A stretch of DNA of 64,000 bases from JAISST01 sp050434145. GTDB taxonomy: Bacteria; Fusobacteriota; Fusobacteriia; Fusobacteriales; Fusobacteriaceae. The notes under the pieces are model-generated. The model was not told where the DNA came from. It searched no databases and was given only the letters and a program-made list of their open reading frames with translations. Shown here one piece after another: positions 18,409-27,280 of the stretch. The first letter of the stretch is position 1, and each line of letters opens with the position of its first letter. A program made the position numbers and the translations under genes. Location of the stretch: positions 30,880-94,879 of the forward strand of contig NZ_JBNPVX010000005.1 of the NCBI RefSeq assembly GCF_050434145.1, read 5' to 3'.

Positions 18409-18529
18409 TTTTAAATTAATTAAATATTGTAGTGAAAAAGTATCACCAAATTTAGCAAAATTTAACTTATTTTTGCATATTCATAACTATAGTAATTTGT
18501 GAAAATATAAGTATAAGGGGCGATGTAAA

Positions 18530-19501
18530 TTGAAAAAGATATTATTATTTGTATTATTTTGTGGAACATTATTATTTGGTAATGAAGTAGTAATCTATGG
18601 ACCAAGTTCGTCTAAATGGATAGAAAAACATTATGGGCCTATTTTTAAAGAGCAAACAGGTTGGACAATAAAATATGTATCTATTGATGGAGTATTGTCT
18701 AGGCTAAAATTAGAGCAAAGGAACCCTAAAAGTGATGTAGTAATTGGATTGACTTCATTACAAAGTGAAATTGCCAAAAGAGATGGCTATATTTCTAGTT
18801 ATATTCCTAAGAATAAAGACAATATTAAAGATGAATTTTTTATTATGGATAAAGATTTTTATGTAACACCATTTGATTATGGGTATTTAGCAATAAATTA
18901 CAATAAAGATAAATTGATAACTCCACCTAAAAATATATCAGAACTGAGTAAAATGTCTAAAGAACTGCTGGGAATTAATCCTATGACATCTTCTACTGGA
19001 GAAGAGGCTCTTATGTGGAGTATAGCTCTATTTGGTAATGACTGGGAAAAGTTTTGGAATACAATAAAACCTTGTATTTACACTAGTGAACCAGGTTGGA
19101 GTGAAGCATTTGCCAAATTTACTACTGGTGAAGCTCCAATGATGATTGGTTATGCTACAAGTAATATATTTTTTGCAATGGATGAAAATCAGCAAAAATT
19201 TGATAGTTTTTATCTAGAAGAAGGAGCTTATATGTATTTGGAAGGAGCAGCTCTGACTAGTAAGAAGGAAGTATCCGAGGGAGCAAAACTTTTTATGGAA
19301 TCTCTTTTATCTGATGAATTTCAAAAATTAGTAGTATCTAAAAATTATATGTTTCCAGTGACAGGAATACCTGTAGAAGAAGAATTTAAAATGGTACCAA
19401 AACCAAGTAACCCAATAAAACTTAGTGAAAAGCAAATAGATGATTTGGTGCAAAATATGGATAAATATAAAGAGAAGCTTGTAGAAATATTAAAAAAATA
19501 G
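18530..19501 (+). CDS. Periplasmic substrate-binding protein, thiamine/iron ABC-importer type
   Basis: 323 residues with a cleavable signal peptide (about 1-17, ending LLFG). The mature protein begins NEVVIYGPSSSKW and has the two-lobed fold of the ThiB/FbpA-like group, with MTSSTGEEALMWSIALFG and YATSNIFFA typical of ThiB-like proteins. The start is TTG at 18530, after AGGGG. No permease or ATPase gene adjoins it, so it must work with components elsewhere. No thiamine-pyrophosphate riboswitch pattern is apparent upstream. Thiamine is therefore only a possible ligand. Confidence 0.75.
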   Translation: MKKILLFVLFCGTLLFGNEVVIYGPSSSKWIEKHYGPIFKEQTGWTIKYVSIDGVLSRLKLEQRNPKSDVVIGLTSLQSEIAKRDGYISSYIPKNKDNIKDEFFIMDKDFYVTPFDYGYLAINYNKDKLITPPKNISELSKMSKELLGINPMTSSTGEEALMWSIALFGNDWEKFWNTIKPCIYTSEPGWSEAFAKFTTGEAPMMIGYATSNIFFAMDENQQKFDSFYLEEGAYMYLEGAALTSKKEVSEGAKLFMESLLSDEFQKLVVSKNYMFPVTGIPVEEEFKMVPKPSNPIKLSEKQIDDLVQNMDKYKEKLVEILKK

Positions 19502-19552
19502 TATTGATTTTACTCTTATAACAATATAACAAGAAATTAAAATATATAATCA

Positions 19553-19580
19553 AAAAGGGAGCATTTAGGCGCTCCCTTTT
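19553..19580. terminator. Bidirectional intrinsic terminator
   Basis: AAAAGGGAGC (19553-19562) and GCTCCCTTTT (19571-19580) form a perfect 10-bp stem with an eight-base loop between convergent genes. Confidence 0.92.
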
Positions 19581-19605
19581 ACTTTTACTATTTGTGAATT
19601 ATTAA

Positions 19606-20814
19606 TTATTTTACATTTTTAAGAATGATTGCAGTACCCATTCCGCCACCTATACATAGAGAAGCAAGTCCAAAATCTACTCCTCTTTTCTTCATTTCGT
19701 GGATAAGAGTTACTGTGATTCTGTTACCAGAAGCTCCTACAGGATGTCCCAATGCAATGGCACCACCATTAACATTAGTTCTTTCATCAAACCATTTTTT
19801 ATCCACACCATGTTGTTCAGCTAATTCAGTAATTACTCCTAGAGATTGAGCTGCAAATGCTTCATTTAATTCGATTAATCCTATTTCGTTTAATTTCATA
19901 TTAGCTTTATTAAGAGCTTTATTGATAGCAGGAACTGGTCCCATTCCCATTATAACTGGATCTACTCCACCAGTACCAGTACCAATTATTTCTACTAAAG
20001 GTTTAAGATTGTATTTTTTGACTGCTTCTTCAGATGCGATAACCATCATAGAGGCACCATCATTAAGACCAGATGCATTACCTGCAGTAACACTACCATC
20101 TTTTTTGAATGCAGGTTTTAATTTTGCTAATACTTCTGGAGTAGTTTTTCTATTAGGATGTTCGTCTGTATCAACTATAACATCACCTTTTCTTGTAGAA
20201 ATAGTGATAGGTATAATTTCATCTTTAAATTTTCCACCATCAATAGCTGCTATTGCATTGACTTGTGATTTATATGAAAATTCATCTTGTTGTTCTCTAG
20301 TAATATTGTATTTATCAGCTACATTTTCAGCAGTGATACCCATGTGAATATTATTGAAAGCATCTGTCAAAGCATCATTTACCATATGATCTATGGCAGT
20401 TATATTGCCCATTTTATGACCTTTTCTAATGCCAGATGGTAGAATATGTCCTGCCCCTGACATAACCTCTGTACCTCCTACTAAAAGAAGATCAGCTTCA
20501 CCAGCTTTGATATTAGTGTAACCATTAATAACAGATTTCATACCACTACCACATATGATGTTGATAGAATATGCAGGAACTTCTACTGGAACACCAGCAT
20601 TTATTGCTACTTGTCTTCCTACACCTTGTTTTTGACCTGCCATCAATACATTTCCTATTATTACTTCATCTAGGTCTTTAGGATCAATACCAGCATCTTT
20701 CATCACTTCTTTTGCTACCAATCCACCTAGTTCACCTGGGGTTAAAGTAGATAATCCTCCTAAAAAAGTACCTATTGCTGACCTCTTTGCTGCTACGATA
20801 TAAACTTTACTCAC
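19606..20814 (-). CDS. Acetyl-CoA acetyltransferase (thiolase)
   Basis: Condenses two acetyl-CoA to acetoacetyl-CoA, the entry step of butyrate-type fermentation, or the reverse. Active-site residues are seen: C88 in NIICGSGMKS, the GGAIALGHPVGASG histidine near 357, and the second cysteine in SLCIGGGMG near 387. The length of 402 residues is normal. It starts at GTG 20814 with AGGAGG eight bases upstream. It lies 56 bases downstream of a FabG-like reductase, which could reduce its product. Confidence 0.93.
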   Translation of the reverse strand: MSKVYIVAAKRSAIGTFLGGLSTLTPGELGGLVAKEVMKDAGIDPKDLDEVIIGNVLMAGQKQGVGRQVAINAGVPVEVPAYSINIICGSGMKSVINGYTNIKAGEADLLLVGGTEVMSGAGHILPSGIRKGHKMGNITAIDHMVNDALTDAFNNIHMGITAENVADKYNITREQQDEFSYKSQVNAIAAIDGGKFKDEIIPITISTRKGDVIVDTDEHPNRKTTPEVLAKLKPAFKKDGSVTAGNASGLNDGASMMVIASEEAVKKYNLKPLVEIIGTGTGGVDPVIMGMGPVPAINKALNKANMKLNEIGLIELNEAFAAQSLGVITELAEQHGVDKKWFDERTNVNGGAIALGHPVGASGNRITVTLIHEMKKRGVDFGLASLCIGGGMGTAIILKNVK

Positions 20815-20870
20815 TTTTGCATCCTCCTTAAATTTTAAATAATATAATTATGAAAAAAATTTTGTAAAAA

Positions 20871-21596
20871 CTAAATAACCATTCCGCCTGTGACAGCGAT
20901 AGTTTCTCCAGTAATAAATGATGACTCATCACTTGCTAAAAATAATATGGCATTAACAACATCTTCTACTTGACCCATTCTCTTCAAAGGTGTTCTTTCT
21001 AGCATTCCTTCTACAACTTTTTCTGGTAACTGGTGAGTCATAGGAGTTTCGATAAATCCTGGAGCAACGCAATTTGCTCTAATTTGAGCACCTTTTCTAG
21101 CTAATTCTTTAGCCCAAGATTTACTCATTGCTATTACACCACCCTTAGTGGCAGCATAATTTGTTTGTCCAATATTCCCCATCAAACCAACAATTGAAGA
21201 AAGAGTTACAATTGAACCATATTTGTTTTTTGACATTACAGGTGCTACGACTTGAGTCACATTAAAGACTCCTTTTAGATTAACATTAATAACTGCATCC
21301 CATTGTTCTTCGCTCATTCTTACAAAAGGAGCATCTTTAGTTATCCCTGCATTATTTATTAAGATATCAATTCTACCATATTGAGTAACAATTTTATTTA
21401 CAAATGCTTTGATGCTATCTTTATTAGTAACATCCATAATGTCATGAGTTACATTAGATTCTTTGTATTCCGCCTCTACCATATCACATGAAAACACCAT
21501 AGTAGCCCCTTCAGCAGCAAATCTTTCTACTATCGCTCTTCCGATACCTCTAGCACTACCAGTAACTAGAGCTATCTTTCCTTTTAATCTGTCCAA
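20871..21596 (-). CDS. SDR-family 3-oxoacyl reductase (FabG / acetoacetyl-CoA reductase type)
   Basis: 241 residues. The NAD(P) loop is VTGSARGIGRAI (residues 11-22), then NNAG, and the catalytic Ser (133/134), Tyr147 and Lys151 (YAATK). The C-terminus ETIAVTGGMVI is FabG-like. Pairing with thiolase suggests acetoacetyl-CoA reduction rather than fatty-acid elongation, but the sequence does not decide. It starts with TTG at 21596, seven bases after GGAGG, and a clear promoter lies upstream. Confidence 0.9.
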   Translation of the reverse strand: MDRLKGKIALVTGSARGIGRAIVERFAAEGATMVFSCDMVEAEYKESNVTHDIMDVTNKDSIKAFVNKIVTQYGRIDILINNAGITKDAPFVRMSEEQWDAVINVNLKGVFNVTQVVAPVMSKNKYGSIVTLSSIVGLMGNIGQTNYAATKGGVIAMSKSWAKELARKGAQIRANCVAPGFIETPMTHQLPEKVVEGMLERTPLKRMGQVEDVVNAILFLASDESSFITGETIAVTGGMVI

Positions 21597-21640
21597 ATTA
21601 ATACCTCCATAAATTTTTCAATCACATAAATAATATCTAG

Positions 21641-21669
21641 AGTATAAATATTTTTTAGATAAAAGTCAA
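21641..21669 (-). promoter_or_regulatory. Sigma-70 promoter for the reductase-thiolase pair
   Basis: On the minus strand TTGACT (21669-21664), a 17-base spacer, then TATACT (21646-21641), about 45 bases upstream of the reductase start. Confidence 0.8.
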
Positions 21670-21810
21670 CAATAAAATGCATATATAATATTTATAAATG
21701 AAAAATAAAAGATGATTGATAAAATAAATAAGATAATTTTTTTTGTCTTTTTTAAGTATATTAATTTAGATATTTTCTAACAAAAAATTGTTTATAAAAA
21801 GTAAAAAATA

Positions 21811-21819
21811 TGTTATACT
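21811..21819 (+). promoter_or_regulatory. Extended -10 element upstream of the MORN protein gene
   Basis: TGT followed by TATACT, 36 bases before the ATG at 21855. TTGTTT at 21788 is spaced 20 bases away and is a poor -35, so this relies on the extended TGn motif. Confidence 0.45.
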
Positions 21820-21854
21820 TATTTGAGTAAAATATTTTCGGAGATGAAAGGTTT

Positions 21855-22685
21855 ATGAGAAAAGGCTTAGTGTTTCTTTTGCTTATTCTATCAAATTTTC
21901 TTGCTCTTGCATTACAGCCTGGGAGAATAACAGAAAAAATTTATTATGAAAGCAAAGAAGGAGAAAAAAAGCAATTAGAAAGTTCAATTGAATATATCAA
22001 TGGAAAAAAAAATGGAATGGCCGAAATTTATTCCCAAAATGGTCTTATAATTGTAAAAGGCAGCTTTAGAGGTGATGAAAGACATGGACTTTGGACTTTT
22101 TATTATGAAAATAGTAAGGTATTACAAGCTGTAGAGTTTTATGAAAGTGGCTTATTACAAGGGAAACAATCATATTATTACTCTAATGGTAAATTACAAA
22201 GATTGGTAGCCTATAAGAATAATTTACTTCATGGCGAACAATTATATTATTATCCTAATGGCAAGATTCAATGTGTTTCTCATTTTGAAAATGGGGAAAG
22301 AATTGGTTCATGGAAATGGTATGATATTAATGGAAAAATAGAAGTGGAAGTGAAATACAGTAATAGCCGTAGAGGCACGGCAATTATATATGCTAGTGAT
22401 GGGACAGTGTCTTCTAAAGGTCCAGTAATTAATGGTTATAAAAGTGGTATTTGGAAGTTTTTTGATAATAGTAGTAGATTACTTTATACAATGAAATATG
22501 AGAAAGGATCTTTGCTTAGTTATGAAGCTTATGATGTGGATGGTTCTGTGCTCATAAGTGAAGTGTTTTTTGAAGGTGGTGGTAGTATCATAGAGGGAAA
22601 AAGCGATACTGGAGCACCAGTGATAGATAAAAGTGAAGGTAAATTTCCTCTTGGTGATTTAATAGAAGGGGAGAGAATACAGTAA
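21855..22685 (+). CDS. Secreted MORN-repeat protein (YwqK family)
   Basis: 276 residues with a signal peptide (1-20). At least six MORN-like repeats of about 22 residues follow, for example HGLWTFYYENSKVLQAVEFY and LQGKQSYYYSNGKLQRLVAY, each with a Y-Y-x-N-G-K turn. Such proteins are often labelled YwqK antitoxins, but that role is not established, and a secreted form is better described as an envelope or periplasmic repeat protein. Smaller relatives lie at 30473 and 33520. Confidence 0.8.
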   Translation: MRKGLVFLLLILSNFLALALQPGRITEKIYYESKEGEKKQLESSIEYINGKKNGMAEIYSQNGLIIVKGSFRGDERHGLWTFYYENSKVLQAVEFYESGLLQGKQSYYYSNGKLQRLVAYKNNLLHGEQLYYYPNGKIQCVSHFENGERIGSWKWYDINGKIEVEVKYSNSRRGTAIIYASDGTVSSKGPVINGYKSGIWKFFDNSSRLLYTMKYEKGSLLSYEAYDVDGSVLISEVFFEGGGSIIEGKSDTGAPVIDKSEGKFPLGDLIEGERIQ

Positions 22686-22838
22686 AATATGCATTTGTTT
22701 TCTTTAAATAATGAAATTTAAATGGATTATAATTAGAAATTATATTATATTTTTAATATAAAATGTTTTAAAAACAATTCTTATTATGTAATTTGTTTAA
22801 ATATATGTGAGTCTAAATGAATTAGAATAATATAAAAT

Positions 22839-22866
22839 AAAAAGCGAGAATTTTTTCTCGCTTTTT
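22839..22866. terminator. Bidirectional intrinsic terminator
   Basis: AAAAAGCGAGAA (22839-22850) and TTCTCGCTTTTT (22855-22866) form a perfect 12-bp stem with a TTTT loop between convergent genes. Confidence 0.95.
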
Positions 22867-22869
22867 ATT

Positions 22870-24984
22870 TTATGATTTCATATTAATTTTCATTGCATTA
22901 AGTATTGCAAGTAATGATACCCCAACATCTGCAAATATTGCAAGCCACATGTTGGCGATACCAAATACGCCTAAAATCATTATTATTATTTTTATTGCTA
23001 GGGAAAAAACAATATTTTGTGTAAGTATTTTTTTATTATATTTAGCTATGTCAAGTAATTCGATAATACCTGATGGTTTATCTTTTATGAACACAATATC
23101 TGCAGTTTCTATAGCCAAATCAGATCCATTTCCCATACTAATCGAAACATCTGCTAAAGCAAGAGACGGAGCATCATTGATTCCATCTCCAACAAACACA
23201 GTACCTTTTGGGTGATTTTCTTTTATTTGTTCTAAAATTTTTACCTTTTCATCTGGTAATAACTGTGTAAATATATTTGTTTTGCGGAACCCCAGAGCTT
23301 CTCCAATAGATTCACCAATATTTTTATTATCTCCAGTAAGCATAAATGTATCTATTTTTTCTTCATTAAGATATTCAATTGTTTCTTTAGAGTCATTCTT
23401 GATTTCATCTGCTACAAATATTTTACCAATATACTCACCATTTTTGCCAACATAAAGAACAGTACCAATATAATTAGTTTCCTTCACAGGAATATTGTAT
23501 TTATCCATTAGTTTTTTATTTCCAACTGTTATAGTATCTGAGTTGTAAATTGATATTGTACCATGACCTGGAATTTCTTCATAATTTGTGATTAAATCTG
23601 GATTAACATCATTTTTACTATATGCCATTATAGCTTTTGCAATAGGATGAGTAGAGTGATATTCACCTATTTGTGCAATATTAATCAATTCTTTTTCATT
23701 GCTATTACTAGGCTCTATTTTTTCCACTTGAAACTTACCTTTTGTAAGAGTTCCTGTTTTATCAAAAATAATGCTCTCTATTTCAGTGAGCTTTTCTAGA
23801 TAATTCCCACCTTTAATTAGAATACCTTTTTTTGATGCTTTTCCTATACTACTAAAGAAGGTAAGAGGAACAGATATAACCAATGCGCAAGGACATGATA
23901 TAACCAAGAAAATAAGTGCTCTTCCTATCCATAATTTGTAATTTCCTAAGAAGAATGGAACAGCTAATGCTACTATCAAGGCAGCAGCAACTACTATTGG
24001 AGTATAATATTTGGCAAATTTTGTGATGAATTTTTCTGACTGGGCTTTTCTATTAGAAGAATTTTGCACCATTTCAATTATTTTGCTTACAGCAGAATCT
24101 TGGAATAATTTAGTGACTTGTATTTCTAATAGATTGCTTCCATTAATACTACCACTAAGCACCTGACTATTTTCTGCAACTTCCACAGGATATGATTCTC
24201 CTGTAATAGCAGAAGTGTCAAGAGTACTCTGACCTTTTGTGATAATTCCATCTATTGGAATTTTTTCACCAGCTCTCACTATTATCGTATCACCTATTTT
24301 CAGTGTTTCCGGAGATATTTGCAGAATTTCTCCATTTTTTTTCTGTATATTAGCAAATTGTGGTTTGATATCTATCAATGCTTTGATAGATTTTCTTGAT
24401 CTATCAACTGCTAAATCTTGAAAATATTCCCCTACTTTATAAAATAGCATGACTCCAACGGCTTCCGCACTTTCTCCTAGATAGAAAGCTCCAAATGTAG
24501 CTATTGTCATAAGAAAATTTTCATCCATAAAGTTTTTATTTTTAATGTTTATAAGAGATTTATATACAACATCTCCACCTAAAATAATATAGGCAATAAC
24601 ACATAATATAAGGTTGATTGTCGGATTTTTTTTGAAATAAAAGGATATACCAAATATTATTGCTCCTAGTATTATGATTTGTTTTTCATATTTTTTCAGA
24701 AATCCATCATCTTCTTCATCGTCAATATTATCTGTATTACTATCTTTTTTTTCTTGAGATTCTTTTTCTATTACTACTCCAGGCTCAATTTTATCAGCAA
24801 TTTTATTGATATCACTAAGAAAGGTCTCTTCATCTGACATATCTTCAGTTTCCAGTATAAGTTTTTTAGCATATAAGTCCAAATTACTTTCTTTGACATT
24901 GGATAATAATGAAATTTCATGTTGTATTTTAGCAGCACAACCTGCACATTCAAGATTTTTGACTTTGTATTCTAATTTTTTCAT
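22870..24984 (-). CDS. Heavy-metal P1B-type ATPase, Zn/Cd/Pb exporter type
   Basis: 704 residues; pumps soft metal ions out of the cytosol. An N-terminal HMA domain has ECAGC (C13, C16), followed by an acidic linker near residue 90. The membrane ion motif is SCPCALVIS; the phosphorylated aspartate lies in DKTGTLTKG, and the hinge is GDGINDAPSLALADVSI. The last helices carry FADVGVSLLAILNAMK, whose aspartate is characteristic of the ZntA/CadA group rather than copper pumps. AAAGGAG precedes the ATG. The promoter region at 25071-25127 is rich in palindromes, so metal-responsive control is likely. Confidence 0.92.
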   Translation of the reverse strand: MKKLEYKVKNLECAGCAAKIQHEISLLSNVKESNLDLYAKKLILETEDMSDEETFLSDINKIADKIEPGVVIEKESQEKKDSNTDNIDDEEDDGFLKKYEKQIIILGAIIFGISFYFKKNPTINLILCVIAYIILGGDVVYKSLINIKNKNFMDENFLMTIATFGAFYLGESAEAVGVMLFYKVGEYFQDLAVDRSRKSIKALIDIKPQFANIQKKNGEILQISPETLKIGDTIIVRAGEKIPIDGIITKGQSTLDTSAITGESYPVEVAENSQVLSGSINGSNLLEIQVTKLFQDSAVSKIIEMVQNSSNRKAQSEKFITKFAKYYTPIVVAAALIVALAVPFFLGNYKLWIGRALIFLVISCPCALVISVPLTFFSSIGKASKKGILIKGGNYLEKLTEIESIIFDKTGTLTKGKFQVEKIEPSNSNEKELINIAQIGEYHSTHPIAKAIMAYSKNDVNPDLITNYEEIPGHGTISIYNSDTITVGNKKLMDKYNIPVKETNYIGTVLYVGKNGEYIGKIFVADEIKNDSKETIEYLNEEKIDTFMLTGDNKNIGESIGEALGFRKTNIFTQLLPDEKVKILEQIKENHPKGTVFVGDGINDAPSLALADVSISMGNGSDLAIETADIVFIKDKPSGIIELLDIAKYNKKILTQNIVFSLAIKIIIMILGVFGIANMWLAIFADVGVSLLAILNAMKINMKS

Positions 24985-25070
24985 AGCATCTCCTTTAATT
25001 ATTGATAGTGTTAATTATGAACTGACAAAATTTATGTATAATTTAAATTATTTGAAAATAAACGGTTTAA

Positions 25071-25127
25071 TATAGGGACACCCCCTATAGGTGATTTAAG
25101 TATATCATTCCTTAGTAAGGATGTCAA
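25071..25127 (-). promoter_or_regulatory. Promoter with two palindromic operator candidates for the metal ATPase
   Basis: On the minus strand TTGACA (25127-25122), a 17-base spacer, TATACT (25104-25099). The spacer contains the perfect 13-base palindrome TCCTTAGTAAGGA (25109-25121). Just past the expected start site is CCTATAGG (25084-25091) inside a C-rich/G-rich stretch that also forms TATAGGG-N5-CCCTATA (25071-25089). Both are well placed for a metal sensor; the second somewhat resembles CsoR-type sites. No regulator gene is adjacent. Confidence 0.7.
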
Positions 25128-25154
25128 CATGAAATTTTAAATTTTTAATAAAAA

Positions 25155-25188
25155 AATCCAAAAAGAATATTAAAATTCTCTTTGGATT
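25155..25188 (-). terminator. Intrinsic terminator of ycsI
   Basis: AATCCAAA and TTTGGATT (25155-25162, 25181-25188) pair, with further near-complementary bases inside. The minus strand continues into a seven-T run. Confidence 0.75.
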
Positions 25189-25207
25189 AAAAATTAATTA
25201 TATAAAA

Positions 25208-26032
25208 TTATAATACTCCATAATCAGCATCTTTTGGATCACCTATGAACATATGACCAGGTGAGTGTGTAATAGCAAATGGTGGTTTACTATTCATTAC
25301 TATAGCTTGCGGAGTTACACCACATGCCCAAAATACTGGTACTTCCCCATCATAAATTTCTACTGAATCACCAAAATCAGGTTTATTAACATCTTTGATA
25401 CCTATTATAGAAGGATCTCCTATATGTATAGGAGCACCATGTACTGCTGGAAATCTACCAGTAGCCATGACAGCACGAGGTATTTGGCTATATTTTACAG
25501 GTCGCATACTTACTACAGTTGGTCCACTAAAACGTCCTGCTGGTACGCATTGTAGATTTGTAATGTACATTGGAACATTGCGATTTGTATCCATATGTCT
25601 AATAGGAATACCAGCATCAACCAATGCACCTTCAAAACTAAAAGAACAACCTATTAGAAATGCTACTAAATCATCTTTCCAGTATTTGATTACATCAGTA
25701 GGTTCATCAATTAGCATTCCATTTTCCCATACTCTATATTTTGGAATATCTGTACGGACATCAGAGCCAGGTGCAATAAGCTTTGCTTCCCCTTGACCTG
25801 GTTCTGTAATGTCAAGAATAGGACAAGGTTTTGGATTCCTTTGTGCAAAGACCATAAAATCATATGCCCAATCTTTGGGTAACACAATCATATTGGCTTG
25901 TACATGATTTAAGCACATACCAGAAGTTGGATGAATCCATTCTCCTTTTCTAATTAAGTCACGGACAACTTTTGGATTTGCATGTGTAAAATTGGTAATA
26001 TCAAATGGTAGTATTTTCTTTTCATTCATCAT
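25208..26032 (-). CDS. ycsI: DUF1445 family protein YcsI (putative hydro-lyase / D-glutamate cyclase-like)
   Basis: 274 residues of the DUF1445 family, recognised from GCSFSFEGALVDAGIPIRH, TNLQCVPAGRFSGPTVVSMR and ACGVTPQAIVMNSKPPFAITHSPG-type segments. In vertebrates this domain forms part of D-glutamate cyclase, which makes 5-oxo-D-proline. In Bacillus subtilis ycsI sits with pxpA, an Nramp-type gene, pxpB and pxpC, the same set that lies divergently here. A role in feeding or sensing 5-oxoproline is therefore plausible but inferred. AGGAGG precedes a double ATG. A 20-base palindrome overlaps its promoter. Confidence 0.88.
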   Translation of the reverse strand: MMNEKKILPFDITNFTHANPKVVRDLIRKGEWIHPTSGMCLNHVQANMIVLPKDWAYDFMVFAQRNPKPCPILDITEPGQGEAKLIAPGSDVRTDIPKYRVWENGMLIDEPTDVIKYWKDDLVAFLIGCSFSFEGALVDAGIPIRHMDTNRNVPMYITNLQCVPAGRFSGPTVVSMRPVKYSQIPRAVMATGRFPAVHGAPIHIGDPSIIGIKDVNKPDFGDSVEIYDGEVPVFWACGVTPQAIVMNSKPPFAITHSPGHMFIGDPKDADYGVL

Positions 26033-26509
26033 AGAACCTCCTAAAAAGCTAAAATTAGTTTTTTGTGATTAGTAAGGATTTTTAAATCAAATAACATACA
26101 TATGTTATTACATAAATTTAAAATTTTGTCAAGAAATCTATTTTAAGAAATATTTAGTTTTAGAACTTAATGAATGCTATTAGTGCACAAGAATTTAAAT
26201 TTATATAAGGATCTAATAAAAAATGGATAAGATTAAAATTTTGTGAAATCATATGAAAAAAGTGGTATACTTAGACCAATATTTAATGAATATATTTTTT
26301 TTGATAAAATCATATATGATATAAATTTTGAAAAAATAAAAAAATATAATATAATATATATAATGATACAAAACGGTACATAATATTTTATAATCATAAT
26401 AAAAGTTTTAAAACAAATCGAAATTATTTTGAGACTGAAAATTTTATTTTTAAATTTTACTTAAGCTAATTAATTTAATGATTAGATAAAAGAATTAAAG
26501 GAGGGTTTT
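26033..26509. other. 477-bp divergent regulatory gap between ycsI and pxpA
   Basis: Very AT-rich with no coding frame. The left part holds the ycsI promoter and palindrome. In the middle, TTGTGA (26241-26246) and an extended -10 TGG-TATACT (26263-26271), spaced 19, could start pxpA transcription about 230 bases before its ATG. That would give an unusually long leader; no known riboswitch core was recognised in it. Confidence 0.5.
26090..26132 (-). promoter_or_regulatory. ycsI promoter overlapped by a 20-base palindrome
   Basis: On the minus strand TTGACA (26132-26127) and TAATAA (26110-26105), spaced 16. AATAACATA (26090-26098) and TATGTTATT (26101-26109) are exact inverted repeats around CA and cover the -10 and start site. 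This is a classic repressor position; the regulator is not in this window. Confidence 0.65.
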
Positions 26510-27268
26510 ATGTTGTGTGTGGATTTGAACAGCGACTTAGGTGAAAGTTTTGGATTGTATACTATAGGAATGGACTCAGAAGTACTGAAGTACATTTCAT
26601 CTGCAAATGTAGCATGTGGATGGCATGCTGGAGATGCAGTAGTAATGGAAAAAACTGTTAAAATGGCAAAGGCAAACAATACAAAAGTTGGTGCTCACCC
26701 AGGATTTAAAGATTTGGAAGGGTTTGGAAGAAGGAATTTGGCAGTAACACCACAAGAAATGAAAGCATATGTAAAGTATCAAATTGGTGCTTTAATAGCT
26801 ATTGCAAAAGCTGAAGGAGTGGCATTGCAACATGTGAAACCTCATGGAGCTATGTACAATATGGCTGCAAAAGATTATAAATTGGCATTAGCAATAGCTG
26901 AAGCAATAAAAGAAGTCGATGATCAATTGATATTTATGGGACTTGCTAATAGCGAAATGATCAGAGCTGGGAAAGATATAGGCCTGAGGGTATGTAATGA
27001 AGTATTCGCAGATAGGGCTTATAATGATGATGGGACATTAGTAGCTAGATCAATTCCTGGATCTGTAATTCATGATAAGGATATTGCAATACAACGAGTA
27101 ATAAAAATGGTAAAGGAAGGTAAAGTAACTAGTGTAAATGGAAAAGAAGTAGAAATTAATGCAGAATCTATCTGCATACATGGAGATAATCCTGAAGCGT
27201 TGAATTTTTCTAAGAACATTAAAGAAGCACTAGAAAAAGAAGGAGTGACTATAAAGTCACTGATATAA
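26510..27268 (+). CDS. pxpA: 5-oxoprolinase subunit A (LamB/YcsF family)
   Basis: Subunit of the three-part ATP-dependent 5-oxoprolinase that opens pyroglutamate to glutamate. The N-terminal VDLNSDLGESFG and SSANVACGWHAGD are invariant family motifs, followed by GAHPGFKDLEGFGRR, KPHGAMYNMAA, EVFADRAYNDDGTLVAR and CIHGDNPEA. 252 residues, as expected. AAAGGAGGG precedes the ATG. It heads the operon pxpA, transporter, pxpB, pxpC. Confidence 0.96.
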   Translation: MLCVDLNSDLGESFGLYTIGMDSEVLKYISSANVACGWHAGDAVVMEKTVKMAKANNTKVGAHPGFKDLEGFGRRNLAVTPQEMKAYVKYQIGALIAIAKAEGVALQHVKPHGAMYNMAAKDYKLALAIAEAIKEVDDQLIFMGLANSEMIRAGKDIGLRVCNEVFADRAYNDDGTLVARSIPGSVIHDKDIAIQRVIKMVKEGKVTSVNGKEVEINAESICIHGDNPEALNFSKNIKEALEKEGVTIKSLI

Positions 27269-27280
27269 GGAGGAATACAA

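Noticed and set aside
18409..18529. Thiamine-pyrophosphate riboswitch before the ThiB-like gene
   Set aside because: Looked for the conserved CUGAGA and related elements and found none.
26272..26509. Riboswitch in the long pxpA leader
   Set aside because: The stretch is almost pure A/T with no recognisable conserved core or stable helices.
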